Source: Euwallacea fornicatus
Lineage: Eukaryota > Arthropoda > Insecta > Coleoptera > Curculionidae
NCBI RefSeq assembly: GCF_040115645.1
Contig: NW_027096027.1
Location: 124,001 to 188,000 of the forward strand
Direction of reading: 5' to 3'
Length of the DNA stretch: 64,000 bases
The notes beneath the pieces were generated by a model that had not been told where the DNA came from, made no database searches, and saw nothing but the letters and a program-made list of their open reading frames with translations. Both the position numbers and the translations under genes were made by a program. Within the stretch, counting starts at the first letter, position 1. Each line of letters opens with the position of its first letter. This document shows positions 1 to 10,217 of the stretch, one piece after another.

Positions 1-93
1 AAAATGTGTTATTGTTTTAAATTCGAAGCTCAATAACTTCGACAAATGACGACCAAATGTTTTAAACAGAGTGTCAAATTAATCAGCTCGACC

Positions 94-99
94 AGATCT
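94..99. other. BglII-type site agatct present in nearly every monomer (exemplar)
   Basis: The six-base palindrome agatct lies in the conserved core after gctcgac plus g, c or a. It should give a ladder of about 176 bp steps on digestion. I saw it lost as aggtct at 51587, 54579, 55987, 57395, 58979, 59331, 60738, 61090 and 63026, as agacct near 47713 and as acatct near 43494. Confidence 0.85.
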
Positions 100-106
100 T
101 TAAGAT
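96..106. other. Short dyad atctttaagat in the conserved core (exemplar)
   Basis: Arms atctt and aagat are perfect reverse complements around one T. The element is in nearly all monomers; where the core reads ctttaaaatg the dyad is broken. Satellites commonly carry short dyads, and no function is shown by the sequence. Confidence 0.75.
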
Positions 107-144
107 GACAAAACACATCATAATTGCATCTTGTTGAATTTCCA

Positions 145-210
145 AAAAAAATAATGCTTTATGTGCTCAAACACTCAAAATGTGTGATTGTTCTAAATTT
201 GAAGTTCGAT
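145..210. repeat. Variable segment type a1 (exemplar)
   Basis: Begins with eight A's after the core's tcc, continues with taatgctttatgtgctc and cactcaaaatgtgtgattg, and ends ctaaatttgaagttcgat. Type a1 occurs across the whole window. In the left part it often comes in pairs; after about 52 kb it often alternates with type d. Confidence 0.9.
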
Positions 211-216
211 AACTTC
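201..216. other. Dyad gaagtt-cgat-aacttc spanning the a1/core junction (exemplar)
   Basis: Six-base arms around a four-base loop. The left arm is supplied by the a1 ending and the right arm by the core anchor. In a2 and a3 monomers a weaker pair (cgaag and cttcg, eight-base loop) is possible. In b, c and d monomers I see no comparable arm, so potential for secondary structure differs by monomer type. Confidence 0.65.
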
Positions 217-494
217 GACAAATGACGACCAAATGTTTTAAACAGAGTGTCAAATTAATCAGCTCGACGAGATCTTTAAGATGACAAAACACATCATGAA
301 TGCATCTTGTTGAATTTCCAAGAAAAATAGCACTTTATCTGCTCAAACACACAACTTTTGAGACTTCAAATTATGAATCTCGATAACTTCGACAAATGAC
401 GACCAAATATCTTAAACAGAGTGTCAAATTAATCAGCTCGACAAGATCTTTAAGATTACAAAACACATCATAATTGCATCTTGTTGAATTTCCA

Positions 495-560
495 AGAAAA
501 ATAGCACTTTATCTGCTCAAACCCACAAACTTTGTGACTTTTCAAATTTTGAATCTCGAT
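495..560. repeat. Variable segment type b (exemplar)
   Basis: Starts agaaaaatagcactttatc, then ctcaaacccacaaactttg, and ends attttgaatctcgat. It shares little with a1 or a2 outside the left edge and the central ctcaaac word, so a and b are clearly distinct lineages. It is found throughout the window and is the start point I use for the 6-mer higher-order repeat. Confidence 0.9.
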
Positions 561-669
561 AACTTCGACAAATGACGACCAAATGTCTTAAACAGAGTGT
601 CAAATTAATCAGCTCGACGAGATCTTTAAGATGACTAAACACATCATAATTGCATCTTGTTGAATTTCC

Positions 670-735
670 AAAAAAATAATGCTTTATGTGCTCAAACACT
701 CAAAATGTGTTATTGTTCTAAATTCGAAGCTCAAT
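670..735. repeat. Variable segment type a3 (exemplar; a2 is its sister)
   Basis: Like a1 on the left but usually with one A fewer in the run. It has gtgttattg and ends ttcgaagctcaat. Sister type a2 has gtgtgattg with the same ending. Some copies read gttttaaattc (for example near 15) and others gttctaaattc. a2 and a3 are frequent before 25 kb and in 38.3-42.9 kb; I saw none after about 47.5 kb. Confidence 0.85.
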
Positions 736-2426
736 AACTTCGACAAATGACGACCAAATGTTTTAAACAGAGTGTCAAATTAATCAGCTCGACCAGATCT
801 TTAAGATGACAAAACACATCATAATTGCATCTTGTTGAATTTCCAAAAAAAATAATGCTTTATGTGCTCAAACACTCAAAATGTGTGATTGTTCTAAATT
901 TGAAGTTCGATAACTTCGACAAATGACGACCAAATGTTTTAAACAGAGTGTCAAATTAATCAGCTCGACCAGATCTTTAAGATGACAAAACACATCATAA
1001 TTGCATCTTGTTGAATTTCCAAGAAAAATAGCACTTTATCTGCTCAAACCCACAAACTTTGTGACTTTTCAAATTTTGAATCTCGATAACTTCGACAAAT
1101 GACGACCAAATGTCTTAAACAGAATGTCAAATTAATCAGCTCGACGAGATCTTTAAGATGACAAAACACATCATAATTGCATCTTGTTGAATTTCCAAGA
1201 AAAATAGCACTTTATCTGCTCAAACCCACAAACTTTGTGACTTTTAAAATTTTGAATCTCGATAACTTCGACAAATGACGACCAAATGTCTTAAACAGAG
1301 TGTCAAATTAATCAGCTCGACGAGATCTTTAAGATGACTAAACACATCATAATTGCATCTTGTTGAATTTCCAAAAAAATAATGCTTTATGTGCTCAAAC
1401 ACTCAAAATGTGTGATTGTTCTAAATTCGAAGCTCAATAACTTCGACAAATGACGACCAAATGTTTTAAACAGAGTGTCAAATTAATCAGCTCGACGAGA
1501 TCTTTAAGATGACTAAACACATCATAATTGCATCTTGTTGAATTTCCAAAAAAATAATGCTTTATGTGCTCAAACACTCAAAATGTGTTATTGTTTTAAA
1601 TTCGAAGCTCAATAACTTCGACAAATGACGACCAAATGTTTTAAACAGAGTGTCAAATTAATCAGCTCGACCAGATCTTTAAGATGACAAAACACATCAT
1701 AATTGCATCTTGTTGAATTTCCAAAAAAAATAATGCTTTATGTGCTCAAACACTCAAAATGTGTGATTGTTCTAAATTTGAAGTTCGATAACTTCGACAA
1801 ATGACGACCAAATGTTTTAAACAGAGTGTCAAATTAATCAGCTCGACCAGATCTTTAAGATGACAAAACACATCATAATTGCATCTTGTTGAATTTCCAA
1901 GAAAAATAGCACTTTATCTGCTCAAACCCACAAACTTTGTGACTTTTCAAATTTTGAATCTCGATAACTTCGACAAATGACGACCAAATGTCTTAAACAG
2001 AATGTCAAATTAATCAGCTCGACGAGATCTTTAAGATGACAAAACACATCATAATTGCATCTTGTTGAATTTCCAAGAAAAATAGCACTTTATCTGCTCA
2101 AACCCACAAACTTTGTGACTTTTCAAATTTTGAATCTCGATAACTTCGACAAATGACGACCAAATGTCTTAAACAGAGTGTCAAATTAATCAGCTCGACG
2201 AGATCTTTAAGATGACTAAACACATCATAATTGCATCTTGTTGAATTTCCAAAAAAATAATGCTTTATGTGCTCAAACACTCAAAATGTGTGATTGTTCT
2301 AAATTTGAAGTTCGATAACTTCGACAAATGACGACCAAATGTTTTCAACAGAGTGTCAAATTAATCAGCTCGACAAGATCTTTAAGATTACAAAACACAT
2401 CATAATTGCATCTTGTTGAATTTCCA

Positions 2427-2492
2427 AGAAAAATAGCACTTTATCTGCTTAAACACACAACTTTTGTGACTTTTCAAATTTTGAATCTCGAT
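2427..2492. repeat. Variable segment type c (exemplar)
   Basis: Left half as b, but with cttaaacacacaacttttg and then the b-like ending attttgaatctcgat. In the left part the core just before it carries the linked variants ttttcaacagagtg, gacaagatc and aagattacaaaac, so core and segment travel together as one haplotype. In the right part the form with ctcaaac instead of cttaaac (c') belongs to the 8-mer repeat. Confidence 0.85.
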
Positions 2493-4009
2493 AACTTCGA
2501 CAAATGACGACCAAATGTCTTAAACAGAATGTCGAATTAATCAGCTCGACGAGATCTTTAAGATGACAAAACACATAATAATTGCATCTTGTTGAATTTC
2601 CAAGAAAAATAGCACTTTATCTGCTCAAACCCACAAACTTTGTGACTTTTCAAATTTTGAATCTCGATAACTTCGACAAATGACGACCAAATGTTTTCAA
2701 CAGAGTGTCAAATTAATCAGCTCGACAAGATCTTTAAGATTACAAAACACATCATAATTGCATCTTGTTGAATTTCCAAGAAAAATAGCACTTTATCTGC
2801 TTAAACACACAACTTTTGTGACTTTTCAAATTTTGAATCTCGATAACTTCGACAAATGACGACCAAATGTCTTAAACAGAATGTCGAATTAATCAGCTCG
2901 ACGAGATCTTTAAGATGACAAAACACATCATAATTGCATCTTGTTGAATTTCCAAGAAAAATAGCACTTTATCTGCTCAAACCCACAAACTTTGTGACTT
3001 TTCAAATTTTGAATCTCGATAACTTCGACAAATGACGACCAAATGTCTTAAACAGAATGTCAAATTAATCAGCTCGACGAGATCTTTAAGATGACAAAAC
3101 ACATCATGATTGCATCTTGTTGAATTTCCAAGAAAAATAGCACTTTATCTGCTCAAACCCACAAACATTGTGACTTTTCAAATTATGAATCTCGATAACT
3201 TCGACAAATGACGACCAAATGTCTTAAACAGAGTGTCAAATTAATCAGCTCGACCAGATCTTTAAGATGACAAAACACATCATAATTGCATCTTGTTGAA
3301 TTTCCAAAAAAAATAATGCTTTATGTGCTCAAACACTCAAAATGTGTGATTGTTCTAAATTTGAAGTTCGATAACTTCGACAAATGACGACCAAATGTTT
3401 TAAACAGAGTGTCAAATTAATCAGCTCGACCAGATCTTTAAGATGACAAAACACATCATAATTGCATCTTGTTCAATTTCCAAAAAAAATAATGCTTTAT
3501 GTGCTCAAACACTCAAAATGTGTGATTGTTCTAAATTTGAAGTTCGATAACTTCGACAAATGACGACCAAATGTTTTAAACAGAGTGTCAAATTAATCAG
3601 CTCGACGAGATCTTTAAGATGACTAAACACATCATAATTGCATCTTGTTGAATTTCCAAAAAAATAATGCTTTATGTGCTCAAACACTCAAAATGTGTGA
3701 TTGTTCTAAATTCGAAGCTCAATAACTTCGACAAATGACGACCAAATGTCTTAAACAGAATGTCAAATTAATCAGCTCGACGAGATCTTTAAGATGACAA
3801 AACACATCATAATTGCATCTTGTTGAATTTCCAAGAAAAATAGCACTTTATCTGCTCAAACCCACAAACTTTGTGACTTTTCAAATTTTGAATCTCGATA
3901 ACTTCGACAAATGACGACCAAATGTCTTAAACAGAATGTCAAATTAATCAGCTCGACGAGATCTTTAAGATGACAAAACACATCATGATTGCATCTTGTT
4001 GAATTTCCA

Positions 4010-4075
4010 AGAAAAATAGCACTTTATCTGCTCAAACACACAACTTTTGAGACTTTTCAAATTATGAATCTCGAT
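4010..4075. repeat. Variable segment type d (exemplar)
   Basis: Has ctcaaacacacaacttttga, then gacttttc, and the ending attatgaatctcgat. It is scarce before about 26 kb (for example 4010, near 15270, 17910, 23880, 24590) and becomes the commonest type after that, with runs of several in a row (27.0-27.5, 34.6-35.4, 44.8-45.4 kb). Confidence 0.88.
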
Positions 4076-4575
4076 AACTTCGACAAATGACGACCAAATG
4101 TCTTAAACAGAGTGTCAAATTAATCAGCTCGACCAGATCTTTAAGATGACAAAACACATCATAATTGCATCTTGTTGAATTTCCAAAAAAAATAATGCTT
4201 TATGTGCTCAAACACTCAAAATGTGTGATTGTTCTAAATTTGAAGTTCGATAACTTCGACAAATGACGACCAAATGTTTTAAACAGAGTGTCAAATTAAT
4301 CAGCTCGACCAGATCTTTAAGATGACAAAACACATCATAATTGCATCTTGTTCAATTTCCAAAAAAAATAATGCTTTATGTGCTCAAACACTCAAAATGT
4401 GTGATTGTTCTAAATTTGAAGTTCGATAACTTCGACAAATGACGACCAAATGTTTTAAACAGAGTGTCAAATTAATCAGCTCGACGAGATCTTTAAGATG
4501 ACTAAACACATCATAATTGCATCTTGTTGAATTTCCAAAAAAATAATGCTTTATGTGCTCAAACACTCAAAATGT

Positions 4576-5125
4576 GTTATTGTTCTAAATTCGAAGCTCA
4601 ATAACTTCGACAAATGACGACCAAATGTTTTAAACAGAGTGTCAAATTAATCAGCTCGACCAGATCTTTAAGATGACAAAACACATCATAATTGCATCTT
4701 GTTGAATTTCCAAAAAAAATAATGCTTTATGTGCTCAAACACTCAAAATGTGTGATTGTTCTAAATTTGAAGTTCGATAACTTCGACAAATGACGACCAA
4801 ATGTTTTAAACAGAGTGTCAAATTAATCAGCTCGACGAGATCTTTAAGATGACTAAACACATCATAATTGCATCTTGTTGAATTTCCAAAAAAATAATGC
4901 TTTATGTGCTCAAACACTCAAAATGTGTGATTGTTCTAAATTCGAAGCTCAATAACTTCGACAAATGACGACCAAATGTCTTAAACAGAATGTCAAATTA
5001 ATCAGCTCGACGAGATCTTTAAGATGACAAAACACATCATGATTGCATCTTGTTGAATTTCCAAGAAAAATAGCACTTTATCTGCTCAAACCCACAAACT
5101 TTGTGACTTTTCAAATTTTGAATCT
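4576..5125. repeat. Linker of about three monomers (a3-a1-a2-b)
   Basis: Only satellite monomers are present. This stretch lies between the 15-mer copy and the 29-mer duplication. The downstream boundary is near 5126: the sequence 5092 bp further on is a1 type just before that point and identical type just after it. Confidence 0.65.
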
Positions 5126-8100
5126 CGATAACTTCGACAAATGACGACCAAATGTTTTAAACAGAGTGTCAAATTAATCAGCTCGACGAGATCTTTAAGA
5201 TGACTAAACACATCATAATTGCATCTTGTTGAATTTCCAAAAAAATAATGCTTTATGTGCTCAAACACTCAAAATGTGTGATTGTTCTAAATTTGAAGTT
5301 CGATAACTTCGACAAATGACGACCAAATGTTTTCAACAGAATGTCAAATTAATCAGCTCGACAAGATCTTTAAGATTACAAAACACATCATAATTGCATC
5401 TTGTTGAATTTCCAAGAAAAATAGCACTTTATCTGCTTAAACACACAACTTTTGTGACTTTTCAAATTTTGAATCTCGATAACTTCGACAAATGACGACC
5501 AAATGTCTTAAACAGAATGTCGAATTAATCAGCTCGACGAGATCTTTAAGATGACAAAACACATCATAATTGCATCTTGTTGAATTTCCAAGAAAAATAG
5601 CACTTTATCTGCTCAAACCCACAAACTTTGTGACTTTTCAAATTTTGAATCTCGATAACTTCGACAAATGACGACCAAATGTTTTAAACAGAGTGTCAAA
5701 TTAATCAGCTCGACGAGATCTTTAAGATGACTAAACACATCATAATTGCATCTTGTTGAATTTCCAAAAAAATAATGCTTTATGTGCTCAAACACTCAAA
5801 ATGTGTGATTGTTCTAAATTCGAAGCTCAATAACTTCGACAAATGACGACCAAATGTTTTAAACAGAGTGTCAAATTAATCAGCTCGACGAGATCTTTAA
5901 GATGACTAAACACATCATAATTGCATCTTGTTGAATTTCCAAAAAAATAATGCTTTATGTGCTCAAACACTCAAAATGTGTTATTGTTTTAAATTCGAAG
6001 CTCAATAACTTCGACAAATGACGACCAAATGTTTTAAACAGAGTGTCAAATTAATCAGCTCGACCAGATCTTTAAGATGACAAAACACATCATAATTGCA
6101 TCTTGTTGAATTTCCAAAAAAAATAATGCTTTATGTGCTCAAACACTCAAAATGTGTGATTGTTCTAAATTTGAAGTTCGATAACTTCGACAAATGACGA
6201 CCAAATGTTTTAAACAGAGTGTCAAATTAATCAGCTCGACGAGATCTTTAAGATGACTAAACACATCATAATTGCATCTTGTTGAATTTCCAAAAAAATA
6301 ATGCTTTATGTGCTCAAACACTCAAAATGTGTGATTGTTCTAAATTTGAAGTTCGATAACTTCGACAAATGACGACCAAATGTTTTCAACAGAGTGTCAA
6401 ATTAATCAGCTCGACAAGATCTTTAAGATTACAAAACACATCATAATTGCATCTTGTTGAATTTCCAAGAAAAATAGCACTTTATCTGCTTAAACACACA
6501 ACTTTTGTGACTTTTCAAATTTTGAATCTCGATAACTTCGACAAATGACGACCAAATGTCTTAAACAGAATGTCGAATTAATCAGCTCGACGAGATCTTT
6601 AAGATGACAAAACACATCATAATTGCATCTTGTTGAATTTCCAAGAAAAATAGCACTTTATCTGCTCAAACCCACAAACTTTGTGACTTTTCAAATTTTG
6701 AATCTCGATAACTTCGACAAATGACGACCAAATGTTTTAAACAGAGTGTCAAATTAATCAGCTCGACGAGATCTTTAAGATGACTAAACACATCATAATT
6801 GCATCTTGTTGAATTTCCAAAAAAATAATGCTTTATGTGCTCAAACACTCAAAATGTGTGATTGTTCTAAATTCGAAGCTCAATAACTTCGACAAATGAC
6901 GACCAAATGTTTTAAACAGAGTGTCAAATTAATCAGCTCGACGAGATCTTTAAGATGACTAAACACATCATAATTGCATCTTGTTGAATTTCCAAAAAAA
7001 TAATGCTTTATGTGCTCAAACACTCAAAATGTGTTATTGTTTTAAATTCGAAGCTCAATAACTTCGACAAATGACGACCAAATGTTTTAAACAGAGTGTC
7101 AAATTAATCAGCTCGACCAGATCTTTAAGATGACAAAACACATCATAATTGCATCTTGTTGAATTTCCAAAAAAAATAATGCTTTATGTGCTCAAACACT
7201 CAAAATGTGTGATTGTTCTAAATTTGAAGTTCGATAACTTCGACAAATGACGACCAAATGTTTTAAACAGAGTGTCAAATTAATCAGCTCGACGAGATCT
7301 TTAAGATGACTAAACACATCATAATTGCATCTTGTTGAATTTCCAAAAAAATAATGCTTTATGTGCTCAAACACTCAAAATGTGTGATTGTTCTAAATTT
7401 GAAGTTCGATAACTTCGACAAATGACGACCAAATGTTTTCAACAGAGTGTCAAATTAATCAGCTCGACAAGATCTTTAAGATTACAAAACACATCATAAT
7501 TGCATCTTGTTGAATTTCCAAGAAAAATAGCACTTTATCTGCTTAAACACACAACTTTTGTGACTTTTCAAATTTTGAATCTCGATAACTTCGACAAATG
7601 ACGACCAAATGTCTTAAACAGAATGTCGAATTAATCAGCTCGACGAGATCTTTAAGATGACAAAACACATCATAATTGCATCTTGTTGAATTTCCAAGAA
7701 AAATAGCACTTTATCTGCTCAAACCCACAAACTTTGTGACTTTTCAAATTTTGAATCTCGATAACTTCGACAAATGACGACCAAATGTTTTAAACAGAGT
7801 GTCAAATTAATCAGCTCGACGAGATCTTTAAGATGACTAAACACATCATAATTGCATCTTGTTGAATTTCCAAAAAAATAATGCTTTATGTGCTCAAACA
7901 CTCAAAATGTGTGATTGTTCTAAATTCGAAGCTCAATAACTTCGACAAATGACGACCAAATGTTTTAAACAGAGTGTCAAATTAATCAGCTCGACGAGAT
8001 CTTTAAGATGACTAAACACATCATAATTGCATCTTGTTGAATTTCCAAAAAAATAATGCTTTATGTGCTCAAACACTCAAAATGTGTTATTGTTTTAAAT

Positions 8101-10217
8101 TCGAAGCTCAATAACTTCGACAAATGACGACCAAATGTTTTAAACAGAGTGTCAAATTAATCAGCTCGACCAGATCTTTAAGATGACAAAACACATCATA
8201 ATTGCATCTTGTTGAATTTCCAAAAAAAATAATGCTTTATGTGCTCAAACACTCAAAATGTGTGATTGTTCTAAATTTGAAGTTCGATAACTTCGACAAA
8301 TGACGACCAAATGTTTTAAACAGAGTGTCAAATTAATCAGCTCGACGAGATCTTTAAGATGACTAAACACATCATAATTGCATCTTGTTGAATTTCCAAA
8401 AAAATAATGCTTTATGTGCTCAAACACTCAAAATGTGTGATTGTTCTAAATTTGAAGTTCGATAACTTCGACAAATGACGACCAAATGTTTTCAACAGAG
8501 TGTCAAATTAATCAGCTCGACAAGATCTTTAAGATTACAAAACACATCATAATTGCATCTTGTTGAATTTCCAAGAAAAATAGCACTTTATCTGCTTAAA
8601 CACACAACTTTTGTGACTTTTCAAATTTTGAATCTCGATAACTTCGACAAATGACGACCAAATGTCTTAAACAGAATGTCGAATTAATCAGCTCGACGAG
8701 ATCTTTAAGATGACAAAACACATCATAATTGCATCTTGTTGAATTTCCAAGAAAAATAGCACTTTATCTGCTCAAACCCACAAACTTTGTGACTTTTCAA
8801 ATTTTGAATCTCGATAACTTCGACAAATGACGACCAAATGTTTTCAACAGAGTGTCAAATTAATCAGCTCGACAAGATCTTTAAGATTACAAAACACATC
8901 ATAATTGCATCTTGTTGAATTTCCAAGAAAAATAGCACTTTATCTGCTTAAACACACAACTTTTGTGACTTTTCAAATTTTGAATCTCGATAACTTCGAC
9001 AAATGACGACCAAATGTCTTAAACAGAATGTCGAATTAATCAGCTCGACGAGATCTTTAAGATGACAAAACACATCATAATTGCATCTTGTTGAATTTCC
9101 AAGAAAAATAGCACTTTATCTGCTCAAACCCACAAACTTTGTGACTTTTCAAATTTTGAATCTCGATAACTTCGACAAATGACGACCAAATGTCTTAAAC
9201 AGAATGTCAAATTAATCAGCTCGACGAGATCTTTAAGATGACAAAACACATCATGATTGCATCTTGTTGAATTTCCAAGAAAAATAGCACTTTATCTGCT
9301 CAAACCCACAAACTTTGTGACTTTTCAAATTATGAATCTCGATAACTTCGACAAATGACGACCAAATGTCTTAAACAGAGTGTCAAATTAATCAGCTCGA
9401 CCAGATCTTTAAGATGACAAAACACATCATAATTGCATCTTGTTGAATTTCCAAAAAAAATAATGCTTTATGTGCTCAAACACTCAAAATGTGTGATTGT
9501 TCTAAATTTGAAGTTCGATAACTTCGACAAATGACGACCAAATGTTTTAAACAGAGTGTCAAATTAATCAGCTCGACCAGATCTTTAAGATGACAAAACA
9601 CATCATAATTGCATCTTGTTCAATTTCCAAAAAAAATAATGCTTTATGTGCTCAAACACTCAAAATGTGTGATTGTTCTAAATTTGAAGTTCGATAACTT
9701 CGACAAATGACGACCAAATGTTTTAAACAGAGTGTCAAATTAATCAGCTCGACGAGATCTTTAAGATGACTAAACACATCATAATTGCATCTTGTTGAAT
9801 TTCCAAAAAAATAATGCTTTATGTGCTCAAACACTCAAAATGTGTGATTGTTCTAAATTCGAAGCTCAATAACTTCGACAAATGACGACCAAATGTTTTA
9901 AACAGAGTGTCAAATTAATCAGCTCGACGAGATCTTTAAGATGACTAAACACATCATAATTGCATCTTGTTGAATTTCCAAAAAAATAATGCTTTATGTG
10001 CTCAAACACTCAAAATGTGTTATTGTTTTAAATTCGAAGCTCAATAACTTCGACAAATGACGACCAAATGTTTTAAACAGAGTGTCAAATTAATCAGCTC
10101 GACCAGATCTTTAAGATGACAAAACACATCATAATTGCATCTTGTTGAATTTCCAAAAAAAATAATGCTTTATGTGCTCAAACACTCAAAATGTGTGATT
10201 GTTCTAAATTTGAAGTT
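5126..10217. repeat. 29-monomer tandem duplication, unit 1 (5092 bp)
   Basis: A series of landmarks at 5613, 6139, 6666, 7192, 7719, 8245 and 9652 recurs exactly 5092 bp downstream at 10705, 11231, 11758, 12284, 12811, 13337 and 14744. The unit holds the 6-mer run, then c-b-b'-a1-a1-a2-a3. Homology to unit 2 stops near 9896, where this copy continues aaatgttttaaacagag and the other aaatgtcttaaacagaa. That makes the second unit incomplete at its right end. Confidence 0.85.
5613..8771. repeat. 6-monomer higher-order repeat, three units (1053 bp each)
   Basis: Type order b-a2-a3-a1-a1-c repeats at 5613, 6666 and 7719, ending at the next b at 8772. The spacing is 1053 bp each time, or six monomers averaging 175.5 bp. 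I noticed no differences between the three units in the parts compared, whereas monomers inside a unit differ strongly in their variable segment. That is the signature of a true higher-order repeat. Confidence 0.88.

Larger units (their letters stand above)
35..210. repeat. Reference monomer (first complete copy, a1 type)
   Basis: This is one full period, from the anchor aacttcgac at 35 to just before the next at 211 (176 bp). The conserved core is 35-144: the anchor, an aaatgacgacc block, a diagnostic ttttaaacagagtg or tcttaaacagaatg site, cagctcgac followed by g, c or a, the agatct site, the atctttaagat dyad, an acacatcat block and ttgaatttcca. The variable segment is 145-210: an A-run, a gctttatgtgctcaaac stretch and an a1 ending. 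The phase is arbitrary; I chose the anchor because it is nearly invariant. Confidence 0.95.
1..2169. repeat. Mixed lead-in of the array
   Basis: Order of variable types read by eye: a3-a1-d*-b-a3-a1-b-b-a2-a3-a1-b-b. The starred d at 321-384 has a 2-bp deletion (agacttcaaa at 361) and is followed by caaatatctt in the next core. That pair of marks recurs at 19157 and 21438. No simple higher-order period fits the whole stretch. Confidence 0.75.
2170..4575. repeat. 15-monomer module, copy 1 (about 13.7 monomers)
   Basis: Type order a1-c-b-c-b-b'-a1-a1-a2-b-d-a1-a1, where b' is a b with attatgaat. The same order recurs 11239 bp downstream (3505 matches 14744, 4384 matches 15623). Private changes include acacataata near 2571 and cacaaacattgtg near 3170. 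Homology ends near 4575, where this copy has an a3 (gtgttattg) and the downstream copies have an a2. Confidence 0.8.

Noticed and set aside
201..216. Dyad read as a rho-independent terminator or operator
   Set aside because: There is no nearby gene, the arms are only six bases, and the element repeats with the satellite.
517..699. Minus-strand 60-codon open frame, repeated dozens of times with nearly the same predicted peptide
   Set aside because: It recurs because the satellite recurs. The frame spans one monomer length, appears only where an a-type segment follows, and its peptide variants track segment types. It has no sign of a start context, coding bias or known domain.
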